In this document: piece after piece, positions 26,688 to 36,132 of the stretch
Numbering within the stretch: the first letter of the stretch is position 1
How the letters are laid out: the number at the start of each line of letters is the position of its first letter
NCBI GenBank assembly: GCA_913043025.1
Contig: CAJWLM010000011.1
Coordinates: 1-64,000, forward strand
DNA from: an uncultured Rhodospirillaceae bacterium
GTDB lineage: Bacteria > Pseudomonadota > Alphaproteobacteria > UBA8366
Reading direction: 5' to 3'
Length of the DNA: 64,000 nt
Made by a program: the position numbers and the translations under genes
The notes under the pieces: generated by a model
Databases searched by the model: none
Seen by the model: the letters and a program-made list of their open reading frames with translations, nothing else
What the model was told of the DNA's origin: nothing

Positions 26688-27887
26688 GTGAAAAATACTT
26701 GGCGATTTGGCACTAAAGAGCTCAATTATATTCGGGAGGTCCTCGACTCAGGTTTTGCGTCCTCAACCTCAGGCAGTATGAACAACCGCTTTGAGCAAGC
26801 TTTAGCCGAAAAAGTGGGAGCACGCTATGCAGTCACCTTCAACTCCGGCACTTCCACACTTCATGCCGCGCTTGACGCAGTTGGCGTCGGTTATGGTGAT
26901 GAGGTAATTACTACTCCGCTGACAGTCATTTCCAATCTTGACGTAATTCTGGCGCAAAATGCAGTGCCTGTTTTCGCGGATATCAATCCAGACACCTTCA
27001 ATATAGATCCAGTAGAGGTGGCAGCAAAAATCACTGATAGAACTAAGGCTATTATGCCAGTCTCTCTTTACGGCCTTAGCTGCGATCTTGGCCCACTGAT
27101 GGAAATAGGAAAAAAACACCACATTGCCATTATAAACGATGCAGCAGAAGCTTACGGTAGCCGTTATAACGACCTGCCTATAGCTAGCATTGCTGATATT
27201 ACGAGCTATTCAACAGAAAATTCAAAGCATATCACTACAGGCGATGGAGGGATTGTAGTGACAAACGAAGCAGCTCTAGCAGAAAAAATGCGCAAGTTTG
27301 GCAGCCTCGGCTATGCTGCACTCAAAGCTTCAGATGGACGAATCCGTTCGAATAAAGATATTTTCCAAAACCCTAACTACAAACGCCATGACGCTTTCGG
27401 TTACAATTATCGCATGCCAGAGGTTGCAGCAGCGATGGGCCTTGCACAAACTGAACGGCTGGAAGACTTTTTAAAACTCCGGAAAGATATTGCGACGCTT
27501 TACATCGATGCAGTTTCAGAATGTGAGTATCTCACCCCACAGACGGTGCCAGCAGGTTGCAACAATACTTATTGGACAGTAGCAATGCGCTATGAACGAG
27601 ATGATGTCTCATGGCAAGAATTTCGTGAGAAATTTATTGATTTTGGTGGCGACGGAATTTATGCAGCCTGGGCATTACTTTATCATGAAACAATTTTTGC
27701 TTCCGGTGCGTGGAAGCGCCGATGTCCACCACTCTATAACCAAATTAACTACCCGATAAAAGGACATTGTCCGAATGCGGAGAGAGTGCAGCCAAAAATC
27801 ATGCAATTTGTGAATAATTACGGCACAATTGATGAAGCTGAACCGTTCGTTGAAGCGCTTAAAAAAACTATCGCGTATTTTTCATAA
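26688..27887 (+). CDS. DegT/DnrJ/EryC1/StrS aminotransferase for a nucleotide sugar
   Basis: The PLP-dependent sugar aminotransferase fold is clear, with the Schiff-base lysine at Lys180 in STENSKHITTGDGG and the early FNSGTSTLHAAL and DEVITTPLT motifs. I favour a GTG start at 26688 with GAG 7 bases upstream (399 residues); an ATG at 26631 inside the previous gene would add 19 unrelated residues. It resembles perosamine-type synthases, which aminate a 4-keto sugar. It is one of three such aminotransferases in the locus and, lying far from legB and pseB, its sugar is unknown. Confidence 0.88.
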   Translation: MKNTWRFGTKELNYIREVLDSGFASSTSGSMNNRFEQALAEKVGARYAVTFNSGTSTLHAALDAVGVGYGDEVITTPLTVISNLDVILAQNAVPVFADINPDTFNIDPVEVAAKITDRTKAIMPVSLYGLSCDLGPLMEIGKKHHIAIINDAAEAYGSRYNDLPIASIADITSYSTENSKHITTGDGGIVVTNEAALAEKMRKFGSLGYAALKASDGRIRSNKDIFQNPNYKRHDAFGYNYRMPEVAAAMGLAQTERLEDFLKLRKDIATLYIDAVSECEYLTPQTVPAGCNNTYWTVAMRYERDDVSWQEFREKFIDFGGDGIYAAWALLYHETIFASGAWKRRCPPLYNQINYPIKGHCPNAERVQPKIMQFVNNYGTIDEAEPFVEALKKTIAYFS

Positions 27888-27902
27888 TAAGAGCTTCGCC
27901 AA

Positions 27903-28898
27903 ATGGCCGCCATAGAATCTTCCATGCTAAAACTTAATGAATTGCCGCCTCCTGAAAAAGTAACAATTTTTAATGCTTCCGAAGGCCTCAATAGAAGTCT
28001 GATTATAGACTGCATTCATCAACGTGGGTTTTGTATCATACGAGGACTATTCTCTGAGAAGAAATTAAATGCTGTTTTGACGTTAGCGGAAAAGTATTTT
28101 TCTACTCCTGCTATCGCTGGTGCCCCCGGCTATTGGAAGGTAGATCATCCAAAAAAATTGATCCACCCATTCACCCTTGGGGGCAAAGCACTCGACCTAG
28201 TTCTTGATGAGCGCGTTATAGATATTATTGAGTCCGTTATGGGGGGAGAATGCATCCTTGCCGAAACAATGTTGAAGTTCGATAAAAAAAGCAAGTACAC
28301 ATATTTCCCTCTTCATAGTGATTTTGCAGTTGGTTGGTCGAAGTCGGGAGACCATCAATCAATGCTCGACATAGAGGCGCTTAAAAAAGTTTTGGGGATT
28401 GGCGGTGCATTATACCTTCATGACACTGTTGAGGGTGCTTTTAGGTATTGCGACGGCACGCACCGTATGCTTTCGCCCCGAGGACAAAAATTTCACTCAT
28501 ACCCGAAAAAAGAACAAGAAGCGATGTTAGCGCGTATCGTTTGTTGCGAAGGCTTGAGAGGTGATTTGATCTTGTTCGACGATCGTGGATTTCATGGACC
28601 GTCTCAGCCGGCAAAAGAAAACCGTACTGTAATTCTCCTAGATTATTTTAATGTCAATACTATCGGGCGGACGCAAGTAGCACCCATGCCGATTTGGTCG
28701 ACCGACATCGCTTCTCTAACGGACAAGCAGCTCAGAGTGGCTGGAGTAGGTGCTAACTTCATGGTATCTCCCATGAATTATGCTCACACAAGGTTTCAAC
28801 ATAATAAATTGCATAAGCCCCTAGCTTGGGTGATAGACCATGCCTACCTGCCACAACATTTCAAAAATCTTGTTAAGCACTTTATAAAGAGGACCTAG
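27903..28898 (+). CDS. Phytanoyl-CoA dioxygenase (PhyH) family protein
   Basis: This 331-residue protein belongs to the Fe(II)/2-oxoglutarate oxygenases of the PhyH family. The iron ligands HxD lie in LHSDFAVGW and the distal His in DDRGFHGPSQP, with the 2-oxoglutarate Arg in ENRTVIL. Such enzymes hydroxylate small molecules, and members occur in polysaccharide loci where the substrate may be a sugar or acyl group. It sits 15 bases after the aminotransferase and 2 bases before an FkbM-type gene, so it is part of the same transcript. Confidence 0.85.
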   Translation: MAAIESSMLKLNELPPPEKVTIFNASEGLNRSLIIDCIHQRGFCIIRGLFSEKKLNAVLTLAEKYFSTPAIAGAPGYWKVDHPKKLIHPFTLGGKALDLVLDERVIDIIESVMGGECILAETMLKFDKKSKYTYFPLHSDFAVGWSKSGDHQSMLDIEALKKVLGIGGALYLHDTVEGAFRYCDGTHRMLSPRGQKFHSYPKKEQEAMLARIVCCEGLRGDLILFDDRGFHGPSQPAKENRTVILLDYFNVNTIGRTQVAPMPIWSTDIASLTDKQLRVAGVGANFMVSPMNYAHTRFQHNKLHKPLAWVIDHAYLPQHFKNLVKHFIKRT

Positions 28899-28900
28899 GA

Positions 28901-29854
28901 ATGGCAACGATAGCACACAATCTCTCACGCCTACTTCCGCGCGCACTCTTTAGTTGGGCTCAACCAAAGTGGCATTTGCTTTGTGAACTTTGGGAGCTCT
29001 ACATCAGCCAGGGTGGGTCAATTGGACGAGATTTGGAATTATCTTGTTGGGTAATTAATAAACCCCTAGGGCAAAAAAAAGTGTGTGTCCCCGCTCGGTC
29101 ATTTAGAGAGTTTAGACGCATTGTTCGTTTTGGGACCAACCCAAATGACCTTGTCTTTCACTGGATAAACATGATTGATGATTGTGAGGTGTTGTACGAT
29201 ATCGGAGCTGCGAATGGACATGAAGCTCTTTCCACCCACAGCTTACACGGGTGCCACACGGTATTTGTTGAAATGTTTACACCTAGCATCGAATCAATTT
29301 TAAAAGGCGTCGTTTTAGCTACCCGCAGTAGCAGCGTACCTTCAAATTTTGATGTAGTAGCGGCTGCTTGTGACCGTGAAGATCGCTACGCCAAGGTTCA
29401 TTTGCATAATCCCCCCGTTGCTGGCGGCACTTACAACTCTTTCGATAACTTGGAGGCATACTGCCGAGGCGGAAGACAGGGTGAGAAAGTTTGGGCATCC
29501 CAATGGAGCCATTCGGTATCGATTGATAGCCTGCACCAATTACACGGGCTACCAAAACCAACACACGTAAAAATGGACATCGATGGGTTTGAAGACCGTG
29601 CTATCAACGGAGCAACAGCAACATTGGAATCGAGACACGTTCGTAGCTGGATAATAGAGATCAACCCCGGCCGTGAAGCTACGGTCCACAAAGCCATGGA
29701 AGCTGCCGGATATTGCGACATCGCCCATTTTGTTCATTATGAAGAAATCGATGATTGCGAAGATCATTTGTTTGTACGAAATGACCTGGCCGAGGACTAT
29801 AAAAAAAGATTGAAAGAAGTGCGCCTTAAACTTTATGGTGATAGTCCAAAGTGA
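28901..29854 (+). CDS. FkbM family methyltransferase
   Basis: The 317-residue protein carries the FkbM-type SAM-binding region DIGAANGHEALS near residue 98, the VFVEMFTPSIESI strand, and the C-terminal part THVKMDIDGFEDRAINGA followed by WIIEINPG, which are typical of FkbM O-methyltransferases acting on sugars. It starts 2 bases after the PhyH gene. A sugar hydroxyl made or exposed by the preceding oxygenase would be a natural target; that is inference. Confidence 0.85.
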   Translation: MATIAHNLSRLLPRALFSWAQPKWHLLCELWELYISQGGSIGRDLELSCWVINKPLGQKKVCVPARSFREFRRIVRFGTNPNDLVFHWINMIDDCEVLYDIGAANGHEALSTHSLHGCHTVFVEMFTPSIESILKGVVLATRSSSVPSNFDVVAAACDREDRYAKVHLHNPPVAGGTYNSFDNLEAYCRGGRQGEKVWASQWSHSVSIDSLHQLHGLPKPTHVKMDIDGFEDRAINGATATLESRHVRSWIIEINPGREATVHKAMEAAGYCDIAHFVHYEEIDDCEDHLFVRNDLAEDYKKRLKEVRLKLYGDSPK

Positions 29855-29862
29855 GGCATTTT

Positions 29863-30876
29863 TTAAACCAAATAATCGCGATCGCGACGAATATCGGCCT
29901 GCCTAATCCGGCTACGCCACCATTCAATAGTTCGCGCAAGGCCCTCTTCCAAACCAGTTACAGGCGACCAACCAGCCTGTGTCTCAAAATTCTCCGCGCT
30001 AGCGATCAATTCAAATACTTCGGAATTTGCTGGCCTCAGTCGCTCCGATTCTTGCTCGACTGGTTTGTTAACACCGGAAAGAGATTGCACCATTTCTACA
30101 ATCTCACCTATGGAAACAGCATCCCCACTCCCTGCATTATACGCAACTCCTGGATCCAAGCCATCTGCAGAGCCTGCACTCATGAATGCTTTAACTGTAT
30201 CAGAGACAAAGTTGAAGTCCCGCTTTGGGGTCAAATCGCCAAGCCGAATTACATCGCACGCTGGATCCAGTGCCTGACGAATAATTGTTGGAATTACGGC
30301 CCGTTCGCTTTGGCGAGGACCGTAGGTATTAAACGGTCGAAGAATAAATACCTGAAGGCCAAAAGAACGTGCATATGCTTCCGACATCATATCTGCAGCC
30401 ACTTTACTTGCCGCATAGGGTGATTGGGCATGCAACGGATGGGCCTCAGTAATAGGCGTGCATTGGGCAGTACCGTAAACCTCTGAAGTCGAGGTATGTA
30501 CGATCCGCTTTACGTTTGAATATCTTGCAGCCTCTAATACATTCAACGTGCCTGTAAGGTTTACGTCCACATAAGTCTGTGGGGCCTGGTATGAGAAAGG
30601 AATTGCAATCAAAGCAGCCAAATGAAAAATTATTTCTTGGTCATTCACCAAGCCCTTAACAAAATTGGGGTCGCGTATATCACCGCGACGTAACCTAATA
30701 CGAGCCCGAAGATCTTCAGAGATGTCATCTAACCAGCCATTACTACCGAAGGAATTATATTGAGCCAGCGCAGTAACATGTGCTCCCGCTGAAACTAAGC
30801 ATTCTGTTAAATGTGAGCCTATGAAACCATCAGCGCCAGTAACTAGGACTTTTTTATTCTTGAGAGCTGCAGACAC
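29863..30876 (-). CDS. legB: NAD-dependent nucleotide-sugar 4,6-dehydratase, LegB type
   Basis: The 337-residue extended SDR has GADGFIGSHL at the N-terminus, the TSTSEVYG loop with the Thr/Asp-Glu-type dehydratase residues, and the YAASK catalytic pair. The stretch ALAQYNSFGSNGWLDD is typical of the LegB group, which converts UDP-GlcNAc to the 4-keto-6-deoxy compound at the start of the legionaminic acid path. It is the only minus-strand gene in the 38-kb locus, tail to tail with the FkbM gene and divergent from the AAC(3)-FkbH gene. Confidence 0.88.
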   Translation of the reverse strand: MSAALKNKKVLVTGADGFIGSHLTECLVSAGAHVTALAQYNSFGSNGWLDDISEDLRARIRLRRGDIRDPNFVKGLVNDQEIIFHLAALIAIPFSYQAPQTYVDVNLTGTLNVLEAARYSNVKRIVHTSTSEVYGTAQCTPITEAHPLHAQSPYAASKVAADMMSEAYARSFGLQVFILRPFNTYGPRQSERAVIPTIIRQALDPACDVIRLGDLTPKRDFNFVSDTVKAFMSAGSADGLDPGVAYNAGSGDAVSIGEIVEMVQSLSGVNKPVEQESERLRPANSEVFELIASAENFETQAGWSPVTGLEEGLARTIEWWRSRIRQADIRRDRDYLV

Positions 30877-30995
30877 TTTTACGCTAACACCTTTTTCAAT
30901 TGACTCTGCACCAAAAGCCTAATTTCGATACATTTCAAATATCAGAAGTACCACCAACAACGGCTTTAGCCAATCTGCTTATAATAATATATGAT

Positions 30996-33485
30996 ATGAC
31001 AAACAGCTCATTGAAGATTAGTACTCCTGCACCAACGCATAAAGATATTGTCACGGCGTTTCGAAAAGTATTACGCCCCACGGCAGGCCTTGTAGTAGTT
31101 CACAGCCAAATTGGCGCTTTCGGCAACATTGAAGATCCAGCTGCTACAATCTTAGAAGCATTGATTGAAGCTACTCCGAAAAAAGCCACAATAGCTATGC
31201 CCACCTTTACGTTTGATTTTCTATCTTCCGGTCGGTACGACCGAGAACATGACCAATCCGAAACAGGATTACTCACCGAATATTTCCGGTGCCAAGAATC
31301 AGTCCAGCGTTCCAAACACCCGATCTATTCGTATGCGTTTATGGGCCCAGAGGCAACCGCGTTGTCAGAAATAGGCGGTTCAAGCTGCTGGGGTAAGGAT
31401 ACTATTTTTTCTGTAATGGAAGAAAAAGACGCAGATATTATGATGCTCGGCAGTAGCTGGGAGAAATGCACGTTCTTCCACCACATCGAACAAATAGCCA
31501 ATGTTCCATATAGATATCCCAAAAAGTTTAACGGTATTGCAAATTTCGGGGCCGGCGAGACACCAGTGGAAACGCAGATGCAAGTAAGAAGGCTAGATAT
31601 GGCTGCGGACAACCTGTTTGATCCTATTGTCGAAGCCCTCAAAGACAAGAAACTAATTCGAACTTCGAACCTGGGGCGGGGTGTCGTTTCCGTTGCGAGT
31701 GCTCGTAATATATTCAATGTTGGTTCAAATTTGCTCAAGGAGGACTCTCTAGCCTTAATTGCAGACAGAGAAGCATATATAAATGCCAGAGACACCACCC
31801 GAGTTGCTCTTCTCTCATCAGCCAACCTTGATACTTTTGCCGACCAATTCGAAGCAGCTGCATCAGAGTGGTTAGGTAGAGCTTCCCGTATTTTTGTTCC
31901 ACCATTCGGGCAATATCGGCAAAATATTTATGGAAAAGATAGCGAATTATTTAGCTTCGATCCCGAATGGTTATTTTTTCTCGAACGCGCGGAAGATATT
32001 TTAGGGCCTGTATTATTTGAGCCATACGAGTACAAAGATATTGGCTCTTGGATTAATGACCTCGAAACTCGAGTTCAGTCGTACGCGAAGACCATTCGCT
32101 TGGCTCGAGAGGAATCGGGTGCAAAAATAATAGTCTTGAACTTTGCGTCGCCAGCTAATTCTTATCTCGGCCTATCAGACAGTACCCAGAAAATGGGCCA
32201 TAAAGAAGCAATCGAGCATGCCAATCGGGTTCTTACCAAGGAACTTTTAAAGGAAGAAATTTTTATTCTCGATTTCGAGGTGATAACTTCATCGTTTGGT
32301 AGCCACAATTTGTCTGATGATAAATTTTGGTATCTTGGCCGCATACCCTTCAGCCGCGACTTTGGTAATTTTCTCTCGCGACGCCTCTTAGGTACCATGC
32401 TAGCGCTAACTCAAAAAACAGCTCGACTGATCGTGACTGACCTAGACAATACACTTTGGCATGGAGTGATAGGTGAGGATGGGGTAGAAAATATAGGCAT
32501 AGGAACTGACTTCCCGGGAAATGCCTATCGTGATTTCCAGAAAACGCTAAAGGCACTGGCGAAGCGAGGCATTGCACTAGCAATCTGCAGCAAAAATACA
32601 GAAGTAAACGCGCTCGCTGCCTTTTCCAAACGGCCAGAGATGGTTCTGAATGAGGATGACTTCGCAGCAAAGCGTATCAATTGGACCGATAAAGCTAATA
32701 ATATTCGCAGCATAGCCGATGAAATGGCATTAGGACTTGGCTCAATATGCTTTCTAGACGATGATCCTCACGAACGTGCTTTAGTGCGGAAACAGTTGCC
32801 GGAAGTGTTTGTGCCTGAGCTACCTAACGACCCAGTAAACCGTCCCCGCGCTCTGCTAGAATTACCTTGTTTAGAATCACTGGAAGTAACACCGGAGGAC
32901 CTTCGACGTTCCCAACAATACAAATCTCGTGCTGCCATAGAGAGTGTTCGTCAAACAGCAGTGTCACTGGAAGATTTTTATTATGATTTAAAGATGTCGT
33001 TGTCTTTCGAACCGCTTAACAAAGCCAACCAAAACCGCGTTCTACAACTCATCGCAAAAACAAATCAATTCAATACAACCACCCGAAGGTATCAATCTTC
33101 TGATTTAAAAAAGCTCCGTGCTGCAGGTGCGGAGATCTTGGCAATTAGCCTACAAGATAAATTTAGTGAAGCGGAAATCATTGGAGTTATTATTTTAAAA
33201 TGGCAGGCTAAATATGCAATTATTGATTTGTTTTTACTGAGCTGCCGAGTTCTTGGCCGCACGGTAGAATGCGGCATACTTGGTTGGATAGCGAACCGGG
33301 CGCGAAAGCGAAGTATTCAGTTTTTAGAGGGCGAGATTATTGAGACGGAACGTAATCAGCCTGTTAGAAACGTATTTACAGACAATGGATTTTGCAAAGA
33401 AGATAATGGGAAATACAGTCTCGAACTAGCCAAGTCGTCGCTCACCATGCCAGCTTGGTTCACTATCAAAGGGATAATGAATTGA
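30996..33485 (+). CDS. Fusion of an AAC(3)-type N-acyltransferase with an FkbH-type HAD/acyl-loading domain
   Basis: The 829-residue protein joins two modules. Residues about 15-265 match the AAC(3) acetyltransferase fold, with RSKHPIYSY (His108) and FFHHIEQIANVPYR. Residues about 300-829 match FkbH: a first half with SSANLDTFADQF and VPPFGQY, the HAD phosphatase motif DLDNTLW (Asp482, Asp484), and a GNAT-like end. FkbH enzymes load a glyceryl group from 1,3-bisphosphoglycerate onto an acyl carrier protein. A fused N-acyltransferase suggests direct transfer to an amino sugar (inference). A TTG at 30900 would add 32 residues; TATAAT at 30980 may be its own promoter. Confidence 0.82.
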   Translation: MTNSSLKISTPAPTHKDIVTAFRKVLRPTAGLVVVHSQIGAFGNIEDPAATILEALIEATPKKATIAMPTFTFDFLSSGRYDREHDQSETGLLTEYFRCQESVQRSKHPIYSYAFMGPEATALSEIGGSSCWGKDTIFSVMEEKDADIMMLGSSWEKCTFFHHIEQIANVPYRYPKKFNGIANFGAGETPVETQMQVRRLDMAADNLFDPIVEALKDKKLIRTSNLGRGVVSVASARNIFNVGSNLLKEDSLALIADREAYINARDTTRVALLSSANLDTFADQFEAAASEWLGRASRIFVPPFGQYRQNIYGKDSELFSFDPEWLFFLERAEDILGPVLFEPYEYKDIGSWINDLETRVQSYAKTIRLAREESGAKIIVLNFASPANSYLGLSDSTQKMGHKEAIEHANRVLTKELLKEEIFILDFEVITSSFGSHNLSDDKFWYLGRIPFSRDFGNFLSRRLLGTMLALTQKTARLIVTDLDNTLWHGVIGEDGVENIGIGTDFPGNAYRDFQKTLKALAKRGIALAICSKNTEVNALAAFSKRPEMVLNEDDFAAKRINWTDKANNIRSIADEMALGLGSICFLDDDPHERALVRKQLPEVFVPELPNDPVNRPRALLELPCLESLEVTPEDLRRSQQYKSRAAIESVRQTAVSLEDFYYDLKMSLSFEPLNKANQNRVLQLIAKTNQFNTTTRRYQSSDLKKLRAAGAEILAISLQDKFSEAEIIGVIILKWQAKYAIIDLFLLSCRVLGRTVECGILGWIANRARKRSIQFLEGEIIETERNQPVRNVFTDNGFCKEDNGKYSLELAKSSLTMPAWFTIKGIMN

Positions 33486-33919
33486 GCAATAATGATACTC
33501 TTGCAGTCCGCGATCTAAGCATTGAGGAATTGTCGCCTGGGATGTTTGCCTCCTTCGATACTCTGCTCGGGCGCTCGAAAGTTGATGAGTTTGCTTCTCT
33601 CACTGGCGATGTATCCCCCATTCATGTTGACCCCGCCTACGGCGAGGGCTTGCCTTATGGCGGAAATATTGTTCATGGGATGCTGACTGCGGGACACTTT
33701 TCAACTTTGGTAGGTGTGCTGCTTCCGGGTCGTCGAGCCCTATTATCAAGTCTTTCGGTCGACTTTCAGGAACCAATCTCTGTAGGTTCCAAAGTCACAA
33801 TCACTTGCCGTATAGTAAGTATTAATGTAGGTGCCTCTACCTTGAATATGAATCTTGTAGCTTTACATGAAGGACTTATTTGCGCCCGCGGGCAGGCTAT
33901 CGTAAAAGTACGTCCATAA
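33482..33919 (+). CDS. MaoC-like (R)-specific hydratase, hot-dog fold
   Basis: The 145-residue protein has the hydratase-2 motif, an acidic and a His residue in TGDVSPIHVDPAYGE and IVHGMLTAG, as in (R)-specific enoyl-CoA or enoyl-ACP hydratases. The start is TTG at 33482, overlapping the stop of the preceding gene and preceded by AAAGGG 8 bases away. A hydratase for acyl-thioesters in a sugar locus fits with the nearby acyl carrier protein domain, and would act on a carrier-bound acyl chain (inference). Confidence 0.85.
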   Translation: MSNNDTLAVRDLSIEELSPGMFASFDTLLGRSKVDEFASLTGDVSPIHVDPAYGEGLPYGGNIVHGMLTAGHFSTLVGVLLPGRRALLSSLSVDFQEPISVGSKVTITCRIVSINVGASTLNMNLVALHEGLICARGQAIVKVRP

Positions 33920-33948
33920 ACTGGGCTCTGAACGCGCCGGAGAGATCT

Positions 33949-36093
33949 ATGAAACGTAAGCTCTTTTTTGCTGATCTTAATTATGTCAATCCTGACAAGG
34001 AATGGACAATAATCCCATTCCCTCTGAATATTGGGTTTATTGCGGCTTACACACAGAAAATGCTGCCGGATCTCTTCGAAATACAAATTTTCAAGGATCC
34101 GAGCTATTTCCTTCAAGCCATTAAAACTCAAAAACCGGATGTCGTCGCATTTTCGAATTATATTTGGAATAAAAATCTGACTATTGGGTTCGCAAAAGAG
34201 CTTAAGCGCCTACACCCTGACTGCGCAACAGTCATGGGTGGACCAAATTATAATTTCACCGAATTAGAGTGGCTTGACTCCTTTGTCCGAAAAGTGCCCG
34301 AAATCGATTTCCATATTGAGGGAGAGGGTGAGGTGAAGTTCTATAACCTTATGGCCTGTTTATCTGCTCATGATTTCGATTTAGCTGCAGCAAAAATAGC
34401 ATCGCCGGCTGGCACAGCTTTCTTATGTAATAATACCAATGAATTGATTGCGAATGTTACGCTCGATCAAGATGGCACATGGTCTCGCTTTGAAAATATT
34501 GATGTAGATTTGAAACGTGGGCGGCTCCTAGACTTAAATGATGTCCCTTCACCATATCTAACGGGTTTATTAGACGAGTTTCTAGCGGACACATCATATT
34601 GTCCTATCATCGAAACTAATCGCGGCTGTCCTTACACCTGTTCATTCTGTAATTGGGGCGCAATGGGAAAGTCAAAATCAGCAATGTTTAGCCAAGATAG
34701 GGTAATAGAAGAATTGCACTACATTGCTAATAACAATAAATCTATTACGCCTTACTTGTATGTAGGAGATGCCAATTTTGGCCTATTCCCTCGGGACGTT
34801 GAGATTGCGCAAGTACTTCGCGATCTAAAGGATAATACAGGGTTTCCGCAAAACGTTTATTTGTATTTTGCCAAAAACAGCTCTGAGAAAGTCGTACGCA
34901 TAGCCGAGATACTTAAAGATATGACGCCCATATCACTTTCACGTCAAACGCAAAATAAAACCGTTTTAGACAACATAAAGCGTTCAAACATCTCAATCGA
35001 TACATTCAATAGCCTTGCTGAGCTCGCCAAAAAGCTCGGGATTGACAGCAATGTTGAACTTATATTTGGTTTGCCTGGCGAATCAAAACAGAGTTTTCTC
35101 GATGGAGTTGAACAAATTGTGCATCAAAAAGTAGATGGGCTACACATCTTCCCTGCGATGTTATTAAATGGCTCAGATATGGGAACAAATGCAAGCCGAG
35201 AGCGTTATGGTTTAAAGGGGGAGTGGCGTTTGATTGATGGTTGTGCGGGCGAATATGGTCCCGTTCGCGCCATGGAATTTGAAGAAATTATAACTGAGTC
35301 GGCCGCCATATCGCGTGACGAGTATTTCGAATTGCGTCTATTCCATTTCTTACAAACACTCTTTCTAGACACAAAAATTTACAAAGATGTAGATGTGCTT
35401 TTGGGTAACCACAGCATTGTGGACTTGATAGTAAAGATTATCGATAAATTCCCAGAGGCGCCGAGGCCCTTTAGGCAACTCATGGAAGACTTTATCCAAC
35501 AGGCAAAGGGCGAATTTCACACAACACCTCCGGAAATTTTCAGCTCAGAAATGATTAAGGCTGCGCAACAGCAATCAGTTAAACTAAATCCATTATACAT
35601 CGCCAAATTATTGCACAGTGATGGGGTGCGCCCGGCATTTCATAATTTTCTCACCGATCTGATCTTGGTGTTAGGCGATTCTAACCACGATGAAATAGCT
35701 GGTGTGCTTGAATTTATTGATGCATCAATTTACCCGTTTGACGACCAAATGACCCGAGACGTTACGATGCATTTTGATGCGGCCGCTTTTGCACAAAGAC
35801 CTCACTATGAAAAAACCAATGTAAGCAAATACCTTCTCAAGAAGCCGAAACAATATCGATATGTGAAACCATTCACGTATGAGAAGTTCACTTCGCTTTA
35901 TAGTGGCCGCCAACATTCAGATAAAGTTTATGAGATCCTTGTTCACCATACCCATGAAACGTTTCGTCACACTCTATTGAGCCGCTTACAAGGCGAGTCC
36001 ACTGACCTGCCAAAATGGGTTCCGGAACCAGCCATAGCCAAACCACAAAATAGCGACCGCGTGATTCGTCTCGAAGGTGGCTGGCTCTATTAG
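33949..36093 (+). CDS. B12-binding-domain radical SAM protein
   Basis: This 714-residue protein (start ATG 33949 after GGAGAG) has an N-terminal cobalamin-binding-like domain of about 135 residues, in which no DxHxxG base-off motif is visible, and a radical SAM domain with the 4Fe-4S cysteines Cys227, Cys231 and Cys234 in NRGCPYTCSFC. A 350-residue C-terminal extension is helical and not recognised. Members of this class perform methylations and other radical steps at unreactive carbons. It lies in the unusual acyl/ACP segment, where a carbon branch or methyl group may be added; this is inference. Confidence 0.85.
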   Translation: MKRKLFFADLNYVNPDKEWTIIPFPLNIGFIAAYTQKMLPDLFEIQIFKDPSYFLQAIKTQKPDVVAFSNYIWNKNLTIGFAKELKRLHPDCATVMGGPNYNFTELEWLDSFVRKVPEIDFHIEGEGEVKFYNLMACLSAHDFDLAAAKIASPAGTAFLCNNTNELIANVTLDQDGTWSRFENIDVDLKRGRLLDLNDVPSPYLTGLLDEFLADTSYCPIIETNRGCPYTCSFCNWGAMGKSKSAMFSQDRVIEELHYIANNNKSITPYLYVGDANFGLFPRDVEIAQVLRDLKDNTGFPQNVYLYFAKNSSEKVVRIAEILKDMTPISLSRQTQNKTVLDNIKRSNISIDTFNSLAELAKKLGIDSNVELIFGLPGESKQSFLDGVEQIVHQKVDGLHIFPAMLLNGSDMGTNASRERYGLKGEWRLIDGCAGEYGPVRAMEFEEIITESAAISRDEYFELRLFHFLQTLFLDTKIYKDVDVLLGNHSIVDLIVKIIDKFPEAPRPFRQLMEDFIQQAKGEFHTTPPEIFSSEMIKAAQQQSVKLNPLYIAKLLHSDGVRPAFHNFLTDLILVLGDSNHDEIAGVLEFIDASIYPFDDQMTRDVTMHFDAAAFAQRPHYEKTNVSKYLLKKPKQYRYVKPFTYEKFTSLYSGRQHSDKVYEILVHHTHETFRHTLLSRLQGESTDLPKWVPEPAIAKPQNSDRVIRLEGGWLY

Positions 36094-36132
36094 GCTCAAA
36101 AGGCCTTCAATGGCATCAACTTTGTATCACAA

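Noticed and set aside
29851-30423. Plus-strand open frame of 190 codons opposite legB
   Set aside because: It lies wholly antisense to legB after its first few codons, has no ribosome site and an implausible composition rich in Cys, Arg and Trp; legB has all its family motifs.
30996-31800. AAC(3) aminoglycoside 3-N-acetyltransferase as an antibiotic resistance gene
   Set aside because: The domain is fused to FkbH and sits in a sugar locus, and a second copy is fused to a glycosyltransferase at 48,830. Resistance enzymes are stand-alone.
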